Origin: an uncultured Sphaerochaeta sp.
GTDB lineage: Bacteria; Spirochaetota; Spirochaetia; Sphaerochaetales; Sphaerochaetaceae
Assembly (NCBI RefSeq): GCF_963677315.1
Contig: NZ_OY781939.1
Span: 1,240,001-1,304,000 of the forward strand
Direction: 5' to 3'
DNA length: 64,000 bases
Position numbers and translations under genes: made by a program. The notes beneath the pieces were generated by a model. It had not been told where the DNA came from. It saw nothing but the letters and a program-made list of their open reading frames with translations, and made no database searches. This document shows positions 23,158 to 32,825 of this stretch, piece after piece (positions within the stretch are counted from its first letter, which is position 1; each line of letters starts with the position of its first letter).

Positions 23158-24246
23158 ATGCAACCAAAGATGGATATTCAGAATAGAGATTCAGTAAGTT
23201 TAGGTGCAAATATTCCGCCAGCTGATCCTAAGCTCATCGTTCAAACCTTACCAAATGATCAGACCAGCTTGGTCAGTTATGCAGAAGCTATAAGAGAAGC
23301 CATCAGAGAAGAAATGTTGTGCGATAAGAATGTCTTTATCATGGGAGAAGATATCGGCAAACATGGTGGAGCATTCGGCGTGACCAGAACTCTAATAGAT
23401 TCTTTTGGCAGCGAAAGGGTAAGAAACACCCCCATCAGTGAAAACTCAATTGTTGGTGCTGGTATAGGTGCAGCAATGACCGGCATGAGACCAATTGTGG
23501 AGTTAATGTTTGTCGATTTTTCAACTTTAGCAATGGACCAAATAATAAATCATGCTGCAAAAATTCCATACATGACGGGTGGCCAAACAAAAATACCACT
23601 AGTAATACGTATGCCTCAGGGAGGTGGAGCAGGAAAAGCTATTGCAGCACAACACTCGCAGAGTTTGGAGGTACTGTATGCACATATCCCTGGATTGACA
23701 GTCGTACATCCTTCAACCGCATATGATGCCAAAGGACTACTGAAATCTGCAATTCGTTATGATAATCCAGTAGTCTTCCTAGAACACAAACTACTCTATA
23801 ACTTCAAAAGTCAAGTGCCTGACAAAGAGTATACAATTCCTTTAGGTGTCTGCGATATCAAGCGTACAGGAAAAGATCTCACCATCGTTGCCAACGGATA
23901 TATGATATGGATTGCTATGCAGGTTGCCGAAGTCATGCATCAGGAAGGGGTCGAAATCGAAGTTGTGGATGTTATGACGGTTAGTCCCCTCGATCGACAA
24001 ACGATTACCAAATCAGTCAGGAAAACAGGTAGAGCTGTAGTCGTGAACGAATCACACACAAGTTATAACGCAGCATGCGAATGGGGACAAACTATTCAAG
24101 AAACTGATTTTGATTATTTGCAAGCACCCATAAGGAGAGTAACCGGAAGAGATACACCAGTTCCGTATGCATATAGCCTTGAAAGAGGTCAATGGCCTGT
24201 ATTTGAGGATGTATTAGTTGCTGTGAAGGAAACTCTCGCATATTAA
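23158..24246 (+). CDS. thiamine-dependent dehydrogenase E1 beta subunit (AcoB/PdhB-like)
   Basis: A 362-residue beta subunit of the same complex. Family segments include YAEAIREAI, FIMGEDIGKHGGAFGVT, RNTPISENSIVGAGIGAA, MPQGGGAGKAIAAQHSQSLE and the C-terminal GRDTPVPYA. The N-terminus is about 35 residues longer than in common beta subunits before the YAEA segment. A strong AAGGAGGG precedes the ATG at 23158. It forms the alpha2-beta2 E1 heterotetramer that binds thiamine diphosphate. In typical aco operons E2 follows directly; here an alcohol dehydrogenase gene lies between E1 beta and E2. Confidence 0.88.
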   Translation: MQPKMDIQNRDSVSLGANIPPADPKLIVQTLPNDQTSLVSYAEAIREAIREEMLCDKNVFIMGEDIGKHGGAFGVTRTLIDSFGSERVRNTPISENSIVGAGIGAAMTGMRPIVELMFVDFSTLAMDQIINHAAKIPYMTGGQTKIPLVIRMPQGGGAGKAIAAQHSQSLEVLYAHIPGLTVVHPSTAYDAKGLLKSAIRYDNPVVFLEHKLLYNFKSQVPDKEYTIPLGVCDIKRTGKDLTIVANGYMIWIAMQVAEVMHQEGVEIEVVDVMTVSPLDRQTITKSVRKTGRAVVVNESHTSYNAACEWGQTIQETDFDYLQAPIRRVTGRDTPVPYAYSLERGQWPVFEDVLVAVKETLAY

Positions 24247-24271
24247 AATCTGTGACTCATTAGGGGGAAAC

Positions 24272-25330
24272 ATGAAAGCAGCAAGATGGTACGGCAATAA
24301 AGATATCAGGATTGAGGATGTTCCAAAACCTAGCGTCACCAAGGATGATGATGTCTTAATAGAAATTGAGTGGTGTGGCATTTGTGGAACAGATCTGCAT
24401 GAATATGCAGAAGGCCCAGTCTACATCCAAGAAGAATCACATATTCTGACTGGGCAAAAACCTCCGATTACTCTAGGTCATGAATTCTCTGGAATTGTAC
24501 GGGCAGTTGGATCGGCTGTAACTCGTGTTAAACTAGGAGATTCAGTATGTTGCTACCCAGTATTGTCATGTCGTAAGTGTGATTTTTGCCTGCAAGGAAA
24601 ATATCATTTTTGCAAAAAGATTGGGTATATCGGCACAAGCCTTGATGGAGGATTCGCTGAGTATACTGTGGTTCCTGAGTACTCTTGCACAATAGTGCCT
24701 GCAGGTATCTCTGCTGAGGAAGCATCAATAATTGAACCAGCGGCCATGGTTGTACGAGCAGCGTCTCGTGTAGAGGTAAAACACGGAGACTGTGTTGCTA
24801 TTATTGGTTGTGGGCCAATTGGGTTGATAGCTATCCAAATTGCTAGACTGTATGGAGCAAGCAAGATCATTGCATTTGATACTGTTGCAGAAAGGCGAAA
24901 TAAGGCTGAATCGTTAGGTGCAGATATAACTATTAATCCTGGGCAAATTAATTTCATGGACGAACTGCACATATCATTGGATGGTGTGAATATCTCTATC
25001 ATTTTCGAATGTGTCGGATCGAACCAGGCGATGGAGCTTTGTACCTCTTTGGCCTCCCCTGGATCAAAAATCATGGTAATGGGGATTAATCCCGGACTAT
25101 TCCCGTTACGTATATTGGATTTAGTCGATAAAGAAATAGAATTGATGGGGAATATGGGTGGTGGAGGTTTTTTTGAAAAAACATTGCAGCATGTTGCGGA
25201 CGGGCATTTAGACCTGAAAACACTTATTTCGGCCAAAATTGGTCTCAAGAATTTTATTCCACAACTTGATGCAATTTTTGCTAACAGATCCAAGTTTCTA
25301 AAAGTGCTTGTAGACCCAAAGGATGTTTGA
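24272..25330 (+). CDS. zinc-dependent medium-chain dehydrogenase, butanediol/sorbitol dehydrogenase-like
   Basis: A 352-residue MDR-family dehydrogenase very like (R,R)-2,3-butanediol dehydrogenase BdhA. The opening KAARWYGNKDIRIED, WCGICGTDLHEY, and the TLGHEFSG motif carry the catalytic zinc cysteine and histidine. Structural zinc cysteines are seen in CRKCDFCLQGKYHFC, and the NAD fold motif is GCGPIG. BdhA interconverts butanediol, acetoin and diacetyl; relatives oxidise polyols. Its position between E1 beta and E2 of an acetoin-type complex, 25 bases after one and 2 before the other, argues that its product or substrate is the vicinal hydroxyketone used by that complex. Confidence 0.85.
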   Translation: MKAARWYGNKDIRIEDVPKPSVTKDDDVLIEIEWCGICGTDLHEYAEGPVYIQEESHILTGQKPPITLGHEFSGIVRAVGSAVTRVKLGDSVCCYPVLSCRKCDFCLQGKYHFCKKIGYIGTSLDGGFAEYTVVPEYSCTIVPAGISAEEASIIEPAAMVVRAASRVEVKHGDCVAIIGCGPIGLIAIQIARLYGASKIIAFDTVAERRNKAESLGADITINPGQINFMDELHISLDGVNISIIFECVGSNQAMELCTSLASPGSKIMVMGINPGLFPLRILDLVDKEIELMGNMGGGGFFEKTLQHVADGHLDLKTLISAKIGLKNFIPQLDAIFANRSKFLKVLVDPKDV

Positions 25331-25332
25331 AC

Positions 25333-26553
25333 ATGATCAAGATTATCATGCCGAAAATGTCGAGTAATATGTCGGAAGGCATCATCGTCGATGTTTTGGT
25401 TCAATCAGGTGAGGAAGTAAGAAAGGGTGATGAGTTATTCGTCATCGAAACAGATAAAACCACTGCTGGTATTGTTGCAGAGGATGATGGGGTTGCAAAA
25501 TTATTCGATACTGTATACCCCGGAAACGTTTTTGCAGTGGGAGATTTGATGGGATTTATCCTGCAAAGAAATGATTCGGTTCCTGAAGAAGAAATTCTCG
25601 TTTCAATAAAGGCCCCTTCGCAATCACAAAATGAAATCAGCAAGCCTCCGTATGAGGTTCCGAGCACTCCTTCTGTAACACTAACAGAAAACCAAATTGA
25701 CGAAGAGAAACCATTACTTGCAACACCTGCAGCTCGACATGTTGCCAAAAAAAATGGGATAGATCTGCATGATGTCAAGGGAAGTGGTCCTGAAGGTAGA
25801 ATTCGTCACACTGATATTGAAAAAATTTTGCAGCAAAATCACAATATTGAGTCTCCCTCTCTTGATGTTGCAGAGCCTGCTACAAGTACTTTTGGGTTCT
25901 CTCAGCGTCAAACAAGAACGTCTGAAATTGTGACAGAAAGTTGGAGAACTAAACCGCATGTCTCTCTCTTCATCAAGGTTGATGCAAGCAGACTTATGGA
26001 GAAAAAAACGATATATGACACACAGAACTACTGGGAAGGGATCGGAAAAGTCTCTCTAACAGCGATGTTAGTAAAGCTAACGGCAGAAATATTGAATTCT
26101 CATCCACGAATAAAAGCCCGACCACTCGAAAAGGGCTATGAAGTGAGGGAACAAACCAACATCGGTATAGCAGTTGGATCCGAGAAAGGCTTGGTTGTCC
26201 CAGTGATAGCAGATGCAAACAAGAAGTCTCTAAGTGACATCAATGAAGAATGCCGATTGCTGATTTCCAAATCACATAAAGGAACCCTAGCACCGAATGA
26301 TGTTGCAGATGGAGTATTTACAATCTCAAATCTTGGGATGTATGAAATAGAGAGCTTCACTTCAATCATACTCGAAGGACAATCTGCTATCCTCAGCGTA
26401 GGAGCAATCCAGGACACAGTAGTGGTGAGGGAAAAAAGAATAAAGATTTGTCCGGTTATGACTCTTACCTTGAATATTGATCATCGATGTGTTGATGGAA
26501 CTCATGGTGCGGCTTTCTTGAGTGCCTTGAAAAATAAAATTCAAAAGATGTAA
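25333..26553 (+). CDS. dihydrolipoamide acyltransferase E2 (AcoC/PdhC-like)
   Basis: A 406-residue E2 core protein. Residues 1-78 are one lipoyl domain with the lipoylated lysine K42 in IETDKTTA. About 130-170 form the peripheral subunit-binding domain (TPAARHVAKKNGIDL...GPEGRI). From about 190 comes the catalytic domain, with the active-site motif DHRCVDGTHGA near the C-terminus. It accepts the acyl group from E1 and transfers it to CoA. The ATG at 25333 has AAAGGA nine bases upstream; an in-frame TTG at 25327 overlaps the previous stop. Acyl specificity cannot be read from the sequence. Confidence 0.88.
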   Translation: MIKIIMPKMSSNMSEGIIVDVLVQSGEEVRKGDELFVIETDKTTAGIVAEDDGVAKLFDTVYPGNVFAVGDLMGFILQRNDSVPEEEILVSIKAPSQSQNEISKPPYEVPSTPSVTLTENQIDEEKPLLATPAARHVAKKNGIDLHDVKGSGPEGRIRHTDIEKILQQNHNIESPSLDVAEPATSTFGFSQRQTRTSEIVTESWRTKPHVSLFIKVDASRLMEKKTIYDTQNYWEGIGKVSLTAMLVKLTAEILNSHPRIKARPLEKGYEVREQTNIGIAVGSEKGLVVPVIADANKKSLSDINEECRLLISKSHKGTLAPNDVADGVFTISNLGMYEIESFTSIILEGQSAILSVGAIQDTVVVREKRIKICPVMTLTLNIDHRCVDGTHGAAFLSALKNKIQKM

Positions 26554-26569
26554 TAAAGGAAATTGTGTG

Positions 26570-27322
26570 ATGAAACCTACATATAGTGGAAAGACAATAG
26601 TAATTATAGGAGGAGCATCAGGGATAGGTAGAGAATGTGCCCTCCTATTCGCACAGCACGGAGGCAATGTTTTTATTGCTGACTGGAATATCGTCGAAGC
26701 AGAAAAAACAGTAGAAGCTATACAAAAAGACGGATTCAAGGCAAAAGCAGAGAAGCTTGATATCACTGATTCTAAAAATGTCGAGAGATATTTTAATTCC
26801 TTTATCACTATAGATATCCTGGTGAATGCTGCATCGGTGTTGGTATTAAAAGATGCGATTGAGACGACAATTGAAGAGTGGCTTCGGCTTATTAGCATTA
26901 ACCTTACGGGAACCTTTATTGCTTGCAAATATGCGATTACAGCGATGAAAAAGGCGAACAAAGGAGGTAGTATTATCAATTTTTCTTCGTCGACTGGAAA
27001 TTACGATGCGGCACCAAATTCCGTTGCATATGTATCAAGCAAGGGTGGAGTCACTCTACTCACAAAAGCGCTTGCAAGTGATTATGCAAAGTATGGAATC
27101 AGGATAAATGCTGTAGCTCCAGGCCCAACAGACACCGCTATGATTAGGGAATGCATGAGTGATTCCGAGCTTGAAAGATTGCAAAGTACATTACCTACAA
27201 GAAAATTTGGTCATCCACGGGATGTAGCCAACGTTGTGCTTTTTCTTGCTTCTGAGGAAGCTTCATTCATAAATGGTGCAATTATTGCAGTAGATGGTGG
27301 TCAAACTGCCAAAATTTCTTAA
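26570..27322 (+). CDS. short-chain dehydrogenase/reductase
   Basis: A 250-residue classical SDR. It has the cofactor motif GGASGIG near residue 15, NAAS in place of the usual NNAG, the catalytic serine in INFSSSTG, YVSSKGG supplying Tyr and Lys, and the C-terminal NGAIIAVDGGQ. It oxidises or reduces a hydroxyl or carbonyl with NAD(P). In this operon it stands between E2 and an SMP-30 lactonase. A sugar dehydrogenase making a lactone for that lactonase is the simplest reading; diacetyl/acetoin reductase is the alternative. The start is ATG 26570 (a GTG precedes it), with AAAGGA upstream. Confidence 0.85.
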   Translation: MKPTYSGKTIVIIGGASGIGRECALLFAQHGGNVFIADWNIVEAEKTVEAIQKDGFKAKAEKLDITDSKNVERYFNSFITIDILVNAASVLVLKDAIETTIEEWLRLISINLTGTFIACKYAITAMKKANKGGSIINFSSSTGNYDAAPNSVAYVSSKGGVTLLTKALASDYAKYGIRINAVAPGPTDTAMIRECMSDSELERLQSTLPTRKFGHPRDVANVVLFLASEEASFINGAIIAVDGGQTAKIS

Positions 27323-27339
27323 TAAAGGAGCAGCATAAT

Positions 27340-28218
27340 ATGGAGTTCTGGGCAAAAAACCTATCATCCCCTGAAGGGCCTGTTCTCACCAAATCTAATG
27401 ATATCTTGTTAGTGGAAATGGGAGAAGATGCTGGTTGCATAAGTATAGTCGACCACAACAACCGTAAGAAAAAACAATTAGTAAAAACAGGGAGACCAAA
27501 TGGTCTAGCCATTGATTCGGAAGGTAATATTTGGGTTGCTGAATCAAAAACGCCTTCTTTGCTAAAAATTAATACCGAGGGAAAAGTAACTACAGTCATG
27601 CAAGAATGTGCAGGCACTCCCCTACTGTTTCCCAATGATTTAATATTCGACGCTGACGGGCTTCTATACATGACTGACTCTGGTATATTGCATACGGATT
27701 TTGTACACAATGGATCTATTCGACCAGATTATAAAAATGCCGAATATAACGGTAAAGTCTTTCAAATCAATACAAAGACGAATGAAAGCTATTTGATAGA
27801 TGATGGATTACTCTTCGCTAATGGTATAGCCATTGGCCCCAAGGGACATTTGTATGTCAATGAAACCATTACAGGGAATATTTACCAGTATGAAAAGAGT
27901 AATGGACAATACAATCGTCAAAAGCGTTCATTGTTTGCCAATGTGCTTCTTGATGATGGTTTGGTCTACTACCGTGGTCCCGATGGTATGAAATTTGGGG
28001 AATCAGGTAAATTATACTGTACCGTTTACGGGCAAGGTGATGTTACCGTACTGGATTTGGAAGGTAATGTTGTCGAGCGAATCAAGACACTTGGGAAATG
28101 CCCAACCAACTTGGTATTTGGCCCGAAAGATTCTCATCTGTTATTCATTACTGAAGTCTCAAATGGGGTTTTAGAGTGTCATCGGGTGAATGAAAATGGT
28201 TTTCCACTACTCTCTTGA
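27340..28218 (+). CDS. SMP-30/gluconolactonase-family lactonase
   Basis: A 292-residue six-bladed beta-propeller of the SMP-30/gluconolaconase/LRE family. Likely metal ligands are the glutamate in SSPEGP near residue 12, asparagines in RPNGLA and FANGIA, and the aspartate in GPDGMKF; PNDLIFD is also conserved in the family. These cytoplasmic enzymes hydrolyse aldonolactones to sugar acids. It lies 17 bases after the SDR gene and before the transporter, suggesting oxidation of an imported sugar to a lactone and then to an aldonate. AAAGGAG precedes the ATG. Confidence 0.85.
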   Translation: MEFWAKNLSSPEGPVLTKSNDILLVEMGEDAGCISIVDHNNRKKKQLVKTGRPNGLAIDSEGNIWVAESKTPSLLKINTEGKVTTVMQECAGTPLLFPNDLIFDADGLLYMTDSGILHTDFVHNGSIRPDYKNAEYNGKVFQINTKTNESYLIDDGLLFANGIAIGPKGHLYVNETITGNIYQYEKSNGQYNRQKRSLFANVLLDDGLVYYRGPDGMKFGESGKLYCTVYGQGDVTVLDLEGNVVERIKTLGKCPTNLVFGPKDSHLLFITEVSNGVLECHRVNENGFPLLS

Positions 28219-28303
28219 AAAAAAGAGGTAAAAGGATAAATGGGAGGTTATAAAGGAATTGAGGAACCTTTGCATATTTCCCAAAAAAAACAGGAGGAAG
28301 AAA

Positions 28304-29317
28304 ATGAAGAAACTTTTTATGCTAATGATTTTGGTATCCATGATGTTCTCATTGACAACTGTCTTTGCGGAAGGTACTAAAGAACAAACTGACGATGGAT
28401 TCGTGATTGCTCTTTCGAACTCTTTCTATGGGAACTCATGGAGAAAGCAAATGGTGGATGCGTTTGTTGAGGCAGCGGAGGATGCCAAAGCGCGCGGATT
28501 AATCAAGGATTACATTGTAGTAAACGGAGATGGTACGCAAAACCAACAGATTGCTCAATTGAATAGTCTTATCCTCAGTGATATTGACGCAATTTGTATT
28601 AACGCAGCTTCTCCCACTGCTTTGAATGGTGTAATCGATAAAGCTCATCAGCAGGGAATCAAGGTTTTGGCTTTTGATTCGATTGTAACCAGCGAGAACG
28701 CGTATAAAATGGACTATGATCTCGAAAGCTGGGGTACAATTCAAGCACAGTACATTGCTGACCGTTTCAACGGGAAAGCCAGAGTTCTTGAAGTCCGAGG
28801 TGTACGAGGATCAGGACCTGAAATTGAAATACATGGAGGAATCGAAAAGGTTTTTAATAACTTTCCTGGAATCCAAGTAGTTGCGGAAGTATCTGGAGAA
28901 GCCGATACTGCAACGACTCAAAATGCAGTTGCAAATGTGCTTCCTAGCCTTGGTCAAATTGATGCTATCGTTACTCAGGGAGGATCTTATGGTGCAGTAC
29001 AAGCTTATAAGGCAGCTGGAAAGCCCATTCCTGTGGTTATCGGAGGTAATAGAGCCGAATTTGTAAAATGGTGGGCTGAAGAAAAGGGAAAGGGTTATGA
29101 AACCATAAGCTTGGGGACAGAACCCAGTATTGGTGCAGTTGCTTTCTGGGTAGCGTACCATATTCTGAACGGAGATAATGTGCCCAACGTGATTAAACTG
29201 CCTTTGGTCGCCGTAACGAATGATACGGTAGATTTGTACAAAGATATTCAAGCTGGTACCGTTATTGCCCAACAATATGATCAGGAATTTGTCCTCACAA
29301 ATATCTTGAAGAAGTAA
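28304..29317 (+). CDS. ribose-type ABC transporter substrate-binding protein
   Basis: A 337-residue periplasmic-binding protein of the type-1 (RbsB/LacI-like) fold. Residues 1-22 form a signal peptide ending VFA-EGTKE without a lipobox cysteine. The mature chain begins with the ligand-domain opening FVIALSNSFYGNSWRKQM and has the NAASPTALNGVI and VTQGGSYGAVQAY segments. It serves the fused ATPase-permease and the permease that follow. CAGGAGGAAG precedes the ATG at 28304. A large perfect hairpin follows the gene. Ligand: a small sugar or sugar acid, probably the substrate of the operon's oxidative enzymes. Confidence 0.87.
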   Translation: MKKLFMLMILVSMMFSLTTVFAEGTKEQTDDGFVIALSNSFYGNSWRKQMVDAFVEAAEDAKARGLIKDYIVVNGDGTQNQQIAQLNSLILSDIDAICINAASPTALNGVIDKAHQQGIKVLAFDSIVTSENAYKMDYDLESWGTIQAQYIADRFNGKARVLEVRGVRGSGPEIEIHGGIEKVFNNFPGIQVVAEVSGEADTATTQNAVANVLPSLGQIDAIVTQGGSYGAVQAYKAAGKPIPVVIGGNRAEFVKWWAEEKGKGYETISLGTEPSIGAVAFWVAYHILNGDNVPNVIKLPLVAVTNDTVDLYKDIQAGTVIAQQYDQEFVLTNILKK

Positions 29318-29338
29318 TTGCTTTTATGTATGTATGTT

Positions 29339-29358
29339 GCGGCGGCATATGCCGCCGC
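29339..29358 (+). terminator. 20-base perfect palindrome hairpin after the binding-protein gene
   Basis: A perfect G/C-rich inverted repeat, 10 bases in each arm (29339-29348 with 29349-29358), folding as an 8-bp stem with an ATAT loop. It lies between the binding protein and the ABC fusion gene. No T tract follows, so transcript stabilisation of the upstream gene is more likely than full termination. Confidence 0.7.
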
Positions 29359-29424
29359 ATACAAAGTAAAAATGTAGTTAAACAAATAATCAAGTAGATG
29401 TTATTTCATGAAATAGGAATCAAT

Positions 29425-31878
29425 ATGAGCAACAAGTGCTTCTTTGAATTAAAAGCTGTCACAAAGCGCTATGGAGCTACAACAGCTCTAGATAAAATAG
29501 ACCTTCAAATCAACCGAGGAGAAATTCTTGGGTTGATTGGTGCCAATGGAGCCGGAAAGAGTACTCTGACTAGAGTTCTTTCAGGAGTGACCCTACCCGA
29601 TGAAGGGGATATCCTGCATGCGTCACAACTGGTGGATGCAGCTTCATTTACCCCTCTATTAGCCAGCCGATTTGGTGTTCGTGTAGTGTACCAAGAACTA
29701 TCATTGTGTACGAATTTATCAGTCTATGAAAATTTCTATGTTGAGCATCACGATACATATGCTAGAGATATCTTCTGGCATAAGAAAGTCCAAGCCAAAG
29801 CCACTCAAGCATTGGACGAGATTTTCCCAAACCATGGTATCGACACACATACATTGTTGAGAGATATGCCTCTATCCAAAAGGCAAATGATTGAAATCGC
29901 TCGTGCAATCAGTACAGAAAACCTAGAATTGTTGATTCTTGACGAACCGACATCTTCATTGGGTGCAAAAGAAACAGAGCAACTAATGAAAAAATTGAAA
30001 CAACTAGCAAAGGATTCAATATCAATTATCTTTATCACTCATAGATTACAGGAGGTTCTGCAGGTAGCTGATCGTATTCAAGTTATGCATAACGGCAGAA
30101 CTGTATGGGAAGGGCCGAATACTGGAATTGTAGAGAAAGAACTCGTCGCAAAGATGACCGCCTCAGAAAAAGCTTCTTCCAGTGTTGAGCTGACAACAAA
30201 CAACAGTGAGCAAATCAGAACTGATGGAAAGATGTTTTCTTCGAAGGAAGCCCAAGAACGCTACATCAAGACTCGTAATTTTGTTAATAAACACCTGAAT
30301 GGAATAAATTTAGATGTAAAAGGCGGTGAGCTTATCGGCATTGCCGGACTTGATGGAAATGGACAAAGACCATTGTTAAAATCCCTTTATTATGCCCGAA
30401 GCAAAACTGGAGGGATGATAGAAAGATCTGGGAGTATTTGCTACGTTTCCGGAGACAGAAAGAAAGAAGGTATTTTTACTTACTGGTCAATCTCTGACAA
30501 TATGGGTATCGAAGAGATAAATAAATCGAAGTTATTTTCCTTTTTCGATCGAAAAAATCTCTCCGAATTGGTTTCCCATTGGTATGAAAAATTGGCTGTG
30601 AAAGCAGAATCAAAACAAGCTCCAATTCTCTCTCTGTCAGGAGGAAATCAGCAGAAAGTCCTAGTCGCAAGGGCGTTGCTTGCAGATGCTGACATCATTA
30701 TTCTCGATGACCCGACAAAAGGAGTTGATGCAGGAACCAAACAGCAGATGTACACATTGTTTAAAGAAGCAGCTGCCCTTGGCAAATTGGTAATTTGGTA
30801 TAGTACTGATGACATTGAATTGGAACTATGCAGTAGGGTGCTAGTTCTAAGATACGGCAAAATAGTTAAGGAACTTGTGCCTCCCTCAATCGTTAAGAAG
30901 AAAATTATCGAGGCTTGTTTTGAGGGAGAAGAATTGCTTTCTCGTACGCAGAAAACAGTACAATCAAAGAAATGGTCTATTAATAGTGCAGTAATATCGC
31001 TTGCTGCTATGTTACTTGTATTCGGTATTAGTGGAGTCTATCAGCGAAATGTTTTTACGCGGTTTGGAGTCGAATTGTTAATTGGAGGTTCGGTCCCCCT
31101 TGTATTCGCTGCACTTTCACAAATGTTCATCATTGGCCTAAGTAATATTGATTTAGGAATTGGGGCCCATATGGGTCTAGTGAATGTACTCTGTGCAACT
31201 ATAATGCTGCACAACCCTTTACTGGGGTTTCTTCTGATATTTGCAAGCATTATCGTATACGGTTTTATGGGCGCTATAGTACATATCCGAAAAATCCCAG
31301 CGGTTATCGTTACGATGGGGATGTCTTTTGTTTGGATTGGTATAGCCTACACTATCCAGGACCGACCTGGTGGGCAGGCTCCCCAATGGTTAATTAATGC
31401 ATTTTCGCTTCAGTTACCCATCCCCCAATGCATTCTTATCATTCTAGCTGGTGCACTATTTGCTTTTATTTTTTATCGATCAAAATACGGGACGGTTTTA
31501 AGGGGATTCGGCAACAACCTCACTGCCGTTGAACGCAGCGGATGGTCAGCGCTTAAAGCATATGTAATCGGTTATATGTTAGCCGGACTTTTCTCGATGA
31601 TTGGAGGGCTAGCTATTACAGCTTCAACAGGAGCCTCGGATGTTAATTCTACCACATCGTACACAATGCTAACTGTAGCAGCGGTTGTAATGGGTGGCAG
31701 TTCGCTATTAGGTGGACTAGTCTCTCCTTTTGGGACAATAATTGGTGCAGTTACACTTTCGCTCGTTGGAGCACTATTAGGATTTATGCGATTGAATGCA
31801 AGTTATGTTACAGCCGTTCAAGGAATTATACTGATTCTTATTCTTGCTTCTAGGCTATTGAGGAAGGAAACTGAATGA
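29425..31878 (+). CDS. fused ABC transporter: two ATPase domains plus permease (RbsA-RbsC type fusion)
   Basis: An 817-residue protein joining the two normally separate parts of a ribose-type importer. Domain 1 (about 5-235) has Walker A GANGAGKST (39-47), a degenerate signature LSKRQMIE lacking the usual glycine, and Walker B LLILDEPTSSL. Domain 2 (about 255-490) has a degenerate Walker A, signature LSLSGGNQQK and Walker B IIILDDPTKGVD. From about 515 to the end comes a complete BPD_transp_2 permease with 8-10 hydrophobic segments and the GFGNNLTAVERSG coupling region. The frame runs unbroken through the junction. A second, separate permease starts within the overlapping stop, so the complex would have one fused and one free permease. 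Confidence 0.9.
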   Translation: MSNKCFFELKAVTKRYGATTALDKIDLQINRGEILGLIGANGAGKSTLTRVLSGVTLPDEGDILHASQLVDAASFTPLLASRFGVRVVYQELSLCTNLSVYENFYVEHHDTYARDIFWHKKVQAKATQALDEIFPNHGIDTHTLLRDMPLSKRQMIEIARAISTENLELLILDEPTSSLGAKETEQLMKKLKQLAKDSISIIFITHRLQEVLQVADRIQVMHNGRTVWEGPNTGIVEKELVAKMTASEKASSSVELTTNNSEQIRTDGKMFSSKEAQERYIKTRNFVNKHLNGINLDVKGGELIGIAGLDGNGQRPLLKSLYYARSKTGGMIERSGSICYVSGDRKKEGIFTYWSISDNMGIEEINKSKLFSFFDRKNLSELVSHWYEKLAVKAESKQAPILSLSGGNQQKVLVARALLADADIIILDDPTKGVDAGTKQQMYTLFKEAAALGKLVIWYSTDDIELELCSRVLVLRYGKIVKELVPPSIVKKKIIEACFEGEELLSRTQKTVQSKKWSINSAVISLAAMLLVFGISGVYQRNVFTRFGVELLIGGSVPLVFAALSQMFIIGLSNIDLGIGAHMGLVNVLCATIMLHNPLLGFLLIFASIIVYGFMGAIVHIRKIPAVIVTMGMSFVWIGIAYTIQDRPGGQAPQWLINAFSLQLPIPQCILIILAGALFAFIFYRSKYGTVLRGFGNNLTAVERSGWSALKAYVIGYMLAGLFSMIGGLAITASTGASDVNSTTSYTMLTVAAVVMGGSSLLGGLVSPFGTIIGAVTLSLVGALLGFMRLNASYVTAVQGIILILILASRLLRKETE

Positions 31879-32825
31879 TGAATACTCTACAACGAATTAG
31901 CAAAAAACCTTGGATTTGGGCTCTACTGGGAGCTTCTGTGATGTGGTTAGCTCTAGGTTATTTTGCCGGAGGTTTGAGCCTAGAAAGTCTAATAACAATA
32001 GCAACATCTGCTTCATTTTTAGCTATAGTTGCTATGGGACAGATGCTTGTAATTACTACCGGAGGCGGTGCAATTGATTTATCAATACCTTCTGTGATAA
32101 CACTCTCCGCTTTCTTATCCACCGGATTCGTAAACGGAAGCAACATAAATCTTCTCTATGGTATCCCAATAGTGCTTGCTATCGGAGCAGGTATCGGCAT
32201 GATAAACGCTATGATGGTGCTATACCTAAAGATTCCCCCTATCATAGCAACGTTAGGCATGAGTTATATCGTTACTACAGGTATCATGCTGTACAATAAA
32301 AATTTTCGTGCATTCACCATCGCTCCATTACTCGAGAAAATTGCTAGAAATCGAATATTTGGAGCAATTCCAATCATTCTAATTATTGTATTACTCCTAG
32401 TATTCCTCTTGTCTTTATTGCTTGAACGTACGCGTTATGGCAAAAGTTTGATTGCTGTTGGCCAAAATGTCAAAGCAGCAAGCTTGGCAGGAATCCGGGT
32501 ATATCTTATTCAAGCATTGGCTTATGTGATGAGCGGATTGTTAGCTGCCTTTGGGGGCATAATGATTTCAGCTCGAGTTGGTGGCGCTTTTCTAGGCTTA
32601 GGTGATCCTTACCTATTATTGACAGTTGCAAGTGTAGTGGTTGGAGGAACAGCTATTACAGGGGGCAAAGCAGTACCTGTTGGGACTTTCTTTGGTAGCC
32701 TCTTTTTAACGTTGCTGACCACAGCTATGCAAGTAGCGGGACTTACAATTGGAATCCAATATGTCATCACAGGAGTATTAATCATCTTGGTCTTATATCT
32801 TGCTACTGAAGAGAGGAATCAATGA
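31875..32825 (+). CDS. ribose-type ABC transporter permease
   Basis: A 316-residue BPD_transp_2 permease with 8-10 hydrophobic segments. Family motifs are AMGQMLVITTGGGAIDLSIPS near residue 55 and the coupling segment VGQNVKAASLAGIRV near 195, then VVVGGTAITGGK. It partners the permease half of the fused protein just upstream to make a heterodimeric channel. It overlaps the gene before it (ATGATGA) and the E3 gene after it (ATGA), which ties the transporter and the dehydrogenase complex into one translational unit. Confidence 0.88.
   Translation: MMNTLQRISKKPWIWALLGASVMWLALGYFAGGLSLESLITIATSASFLAIVAMGQMLVITTGGGAIDLSIPSVITLSAFLSTGFVNGSNINLLYGIPIVLAIGAGIGMINAMMVLYLKIPPIIATLGMSYIVTTGIMLYNKNFRAFTIAPLLEKIARNRIFGAIPIILIIVLLLVFLLSLLLERTRYGKSLIAVGQNVKAASLAGIRVYLIQALAYVMSGLLAAFGGIMISARVGGAFLGLGDPYLLLTVASVVVGGTAITGGKAVPVGTFFGSLFLTLLTTAMQVAGLTIGIQYVITGVLIILVLYLATEERNQ

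Noticed and set aside
29331..29340. TATG repeats before the hairpin at 29339
   Set aside because: Too few units to count as a microsatellite; probably chance in an A/T-rich gap.
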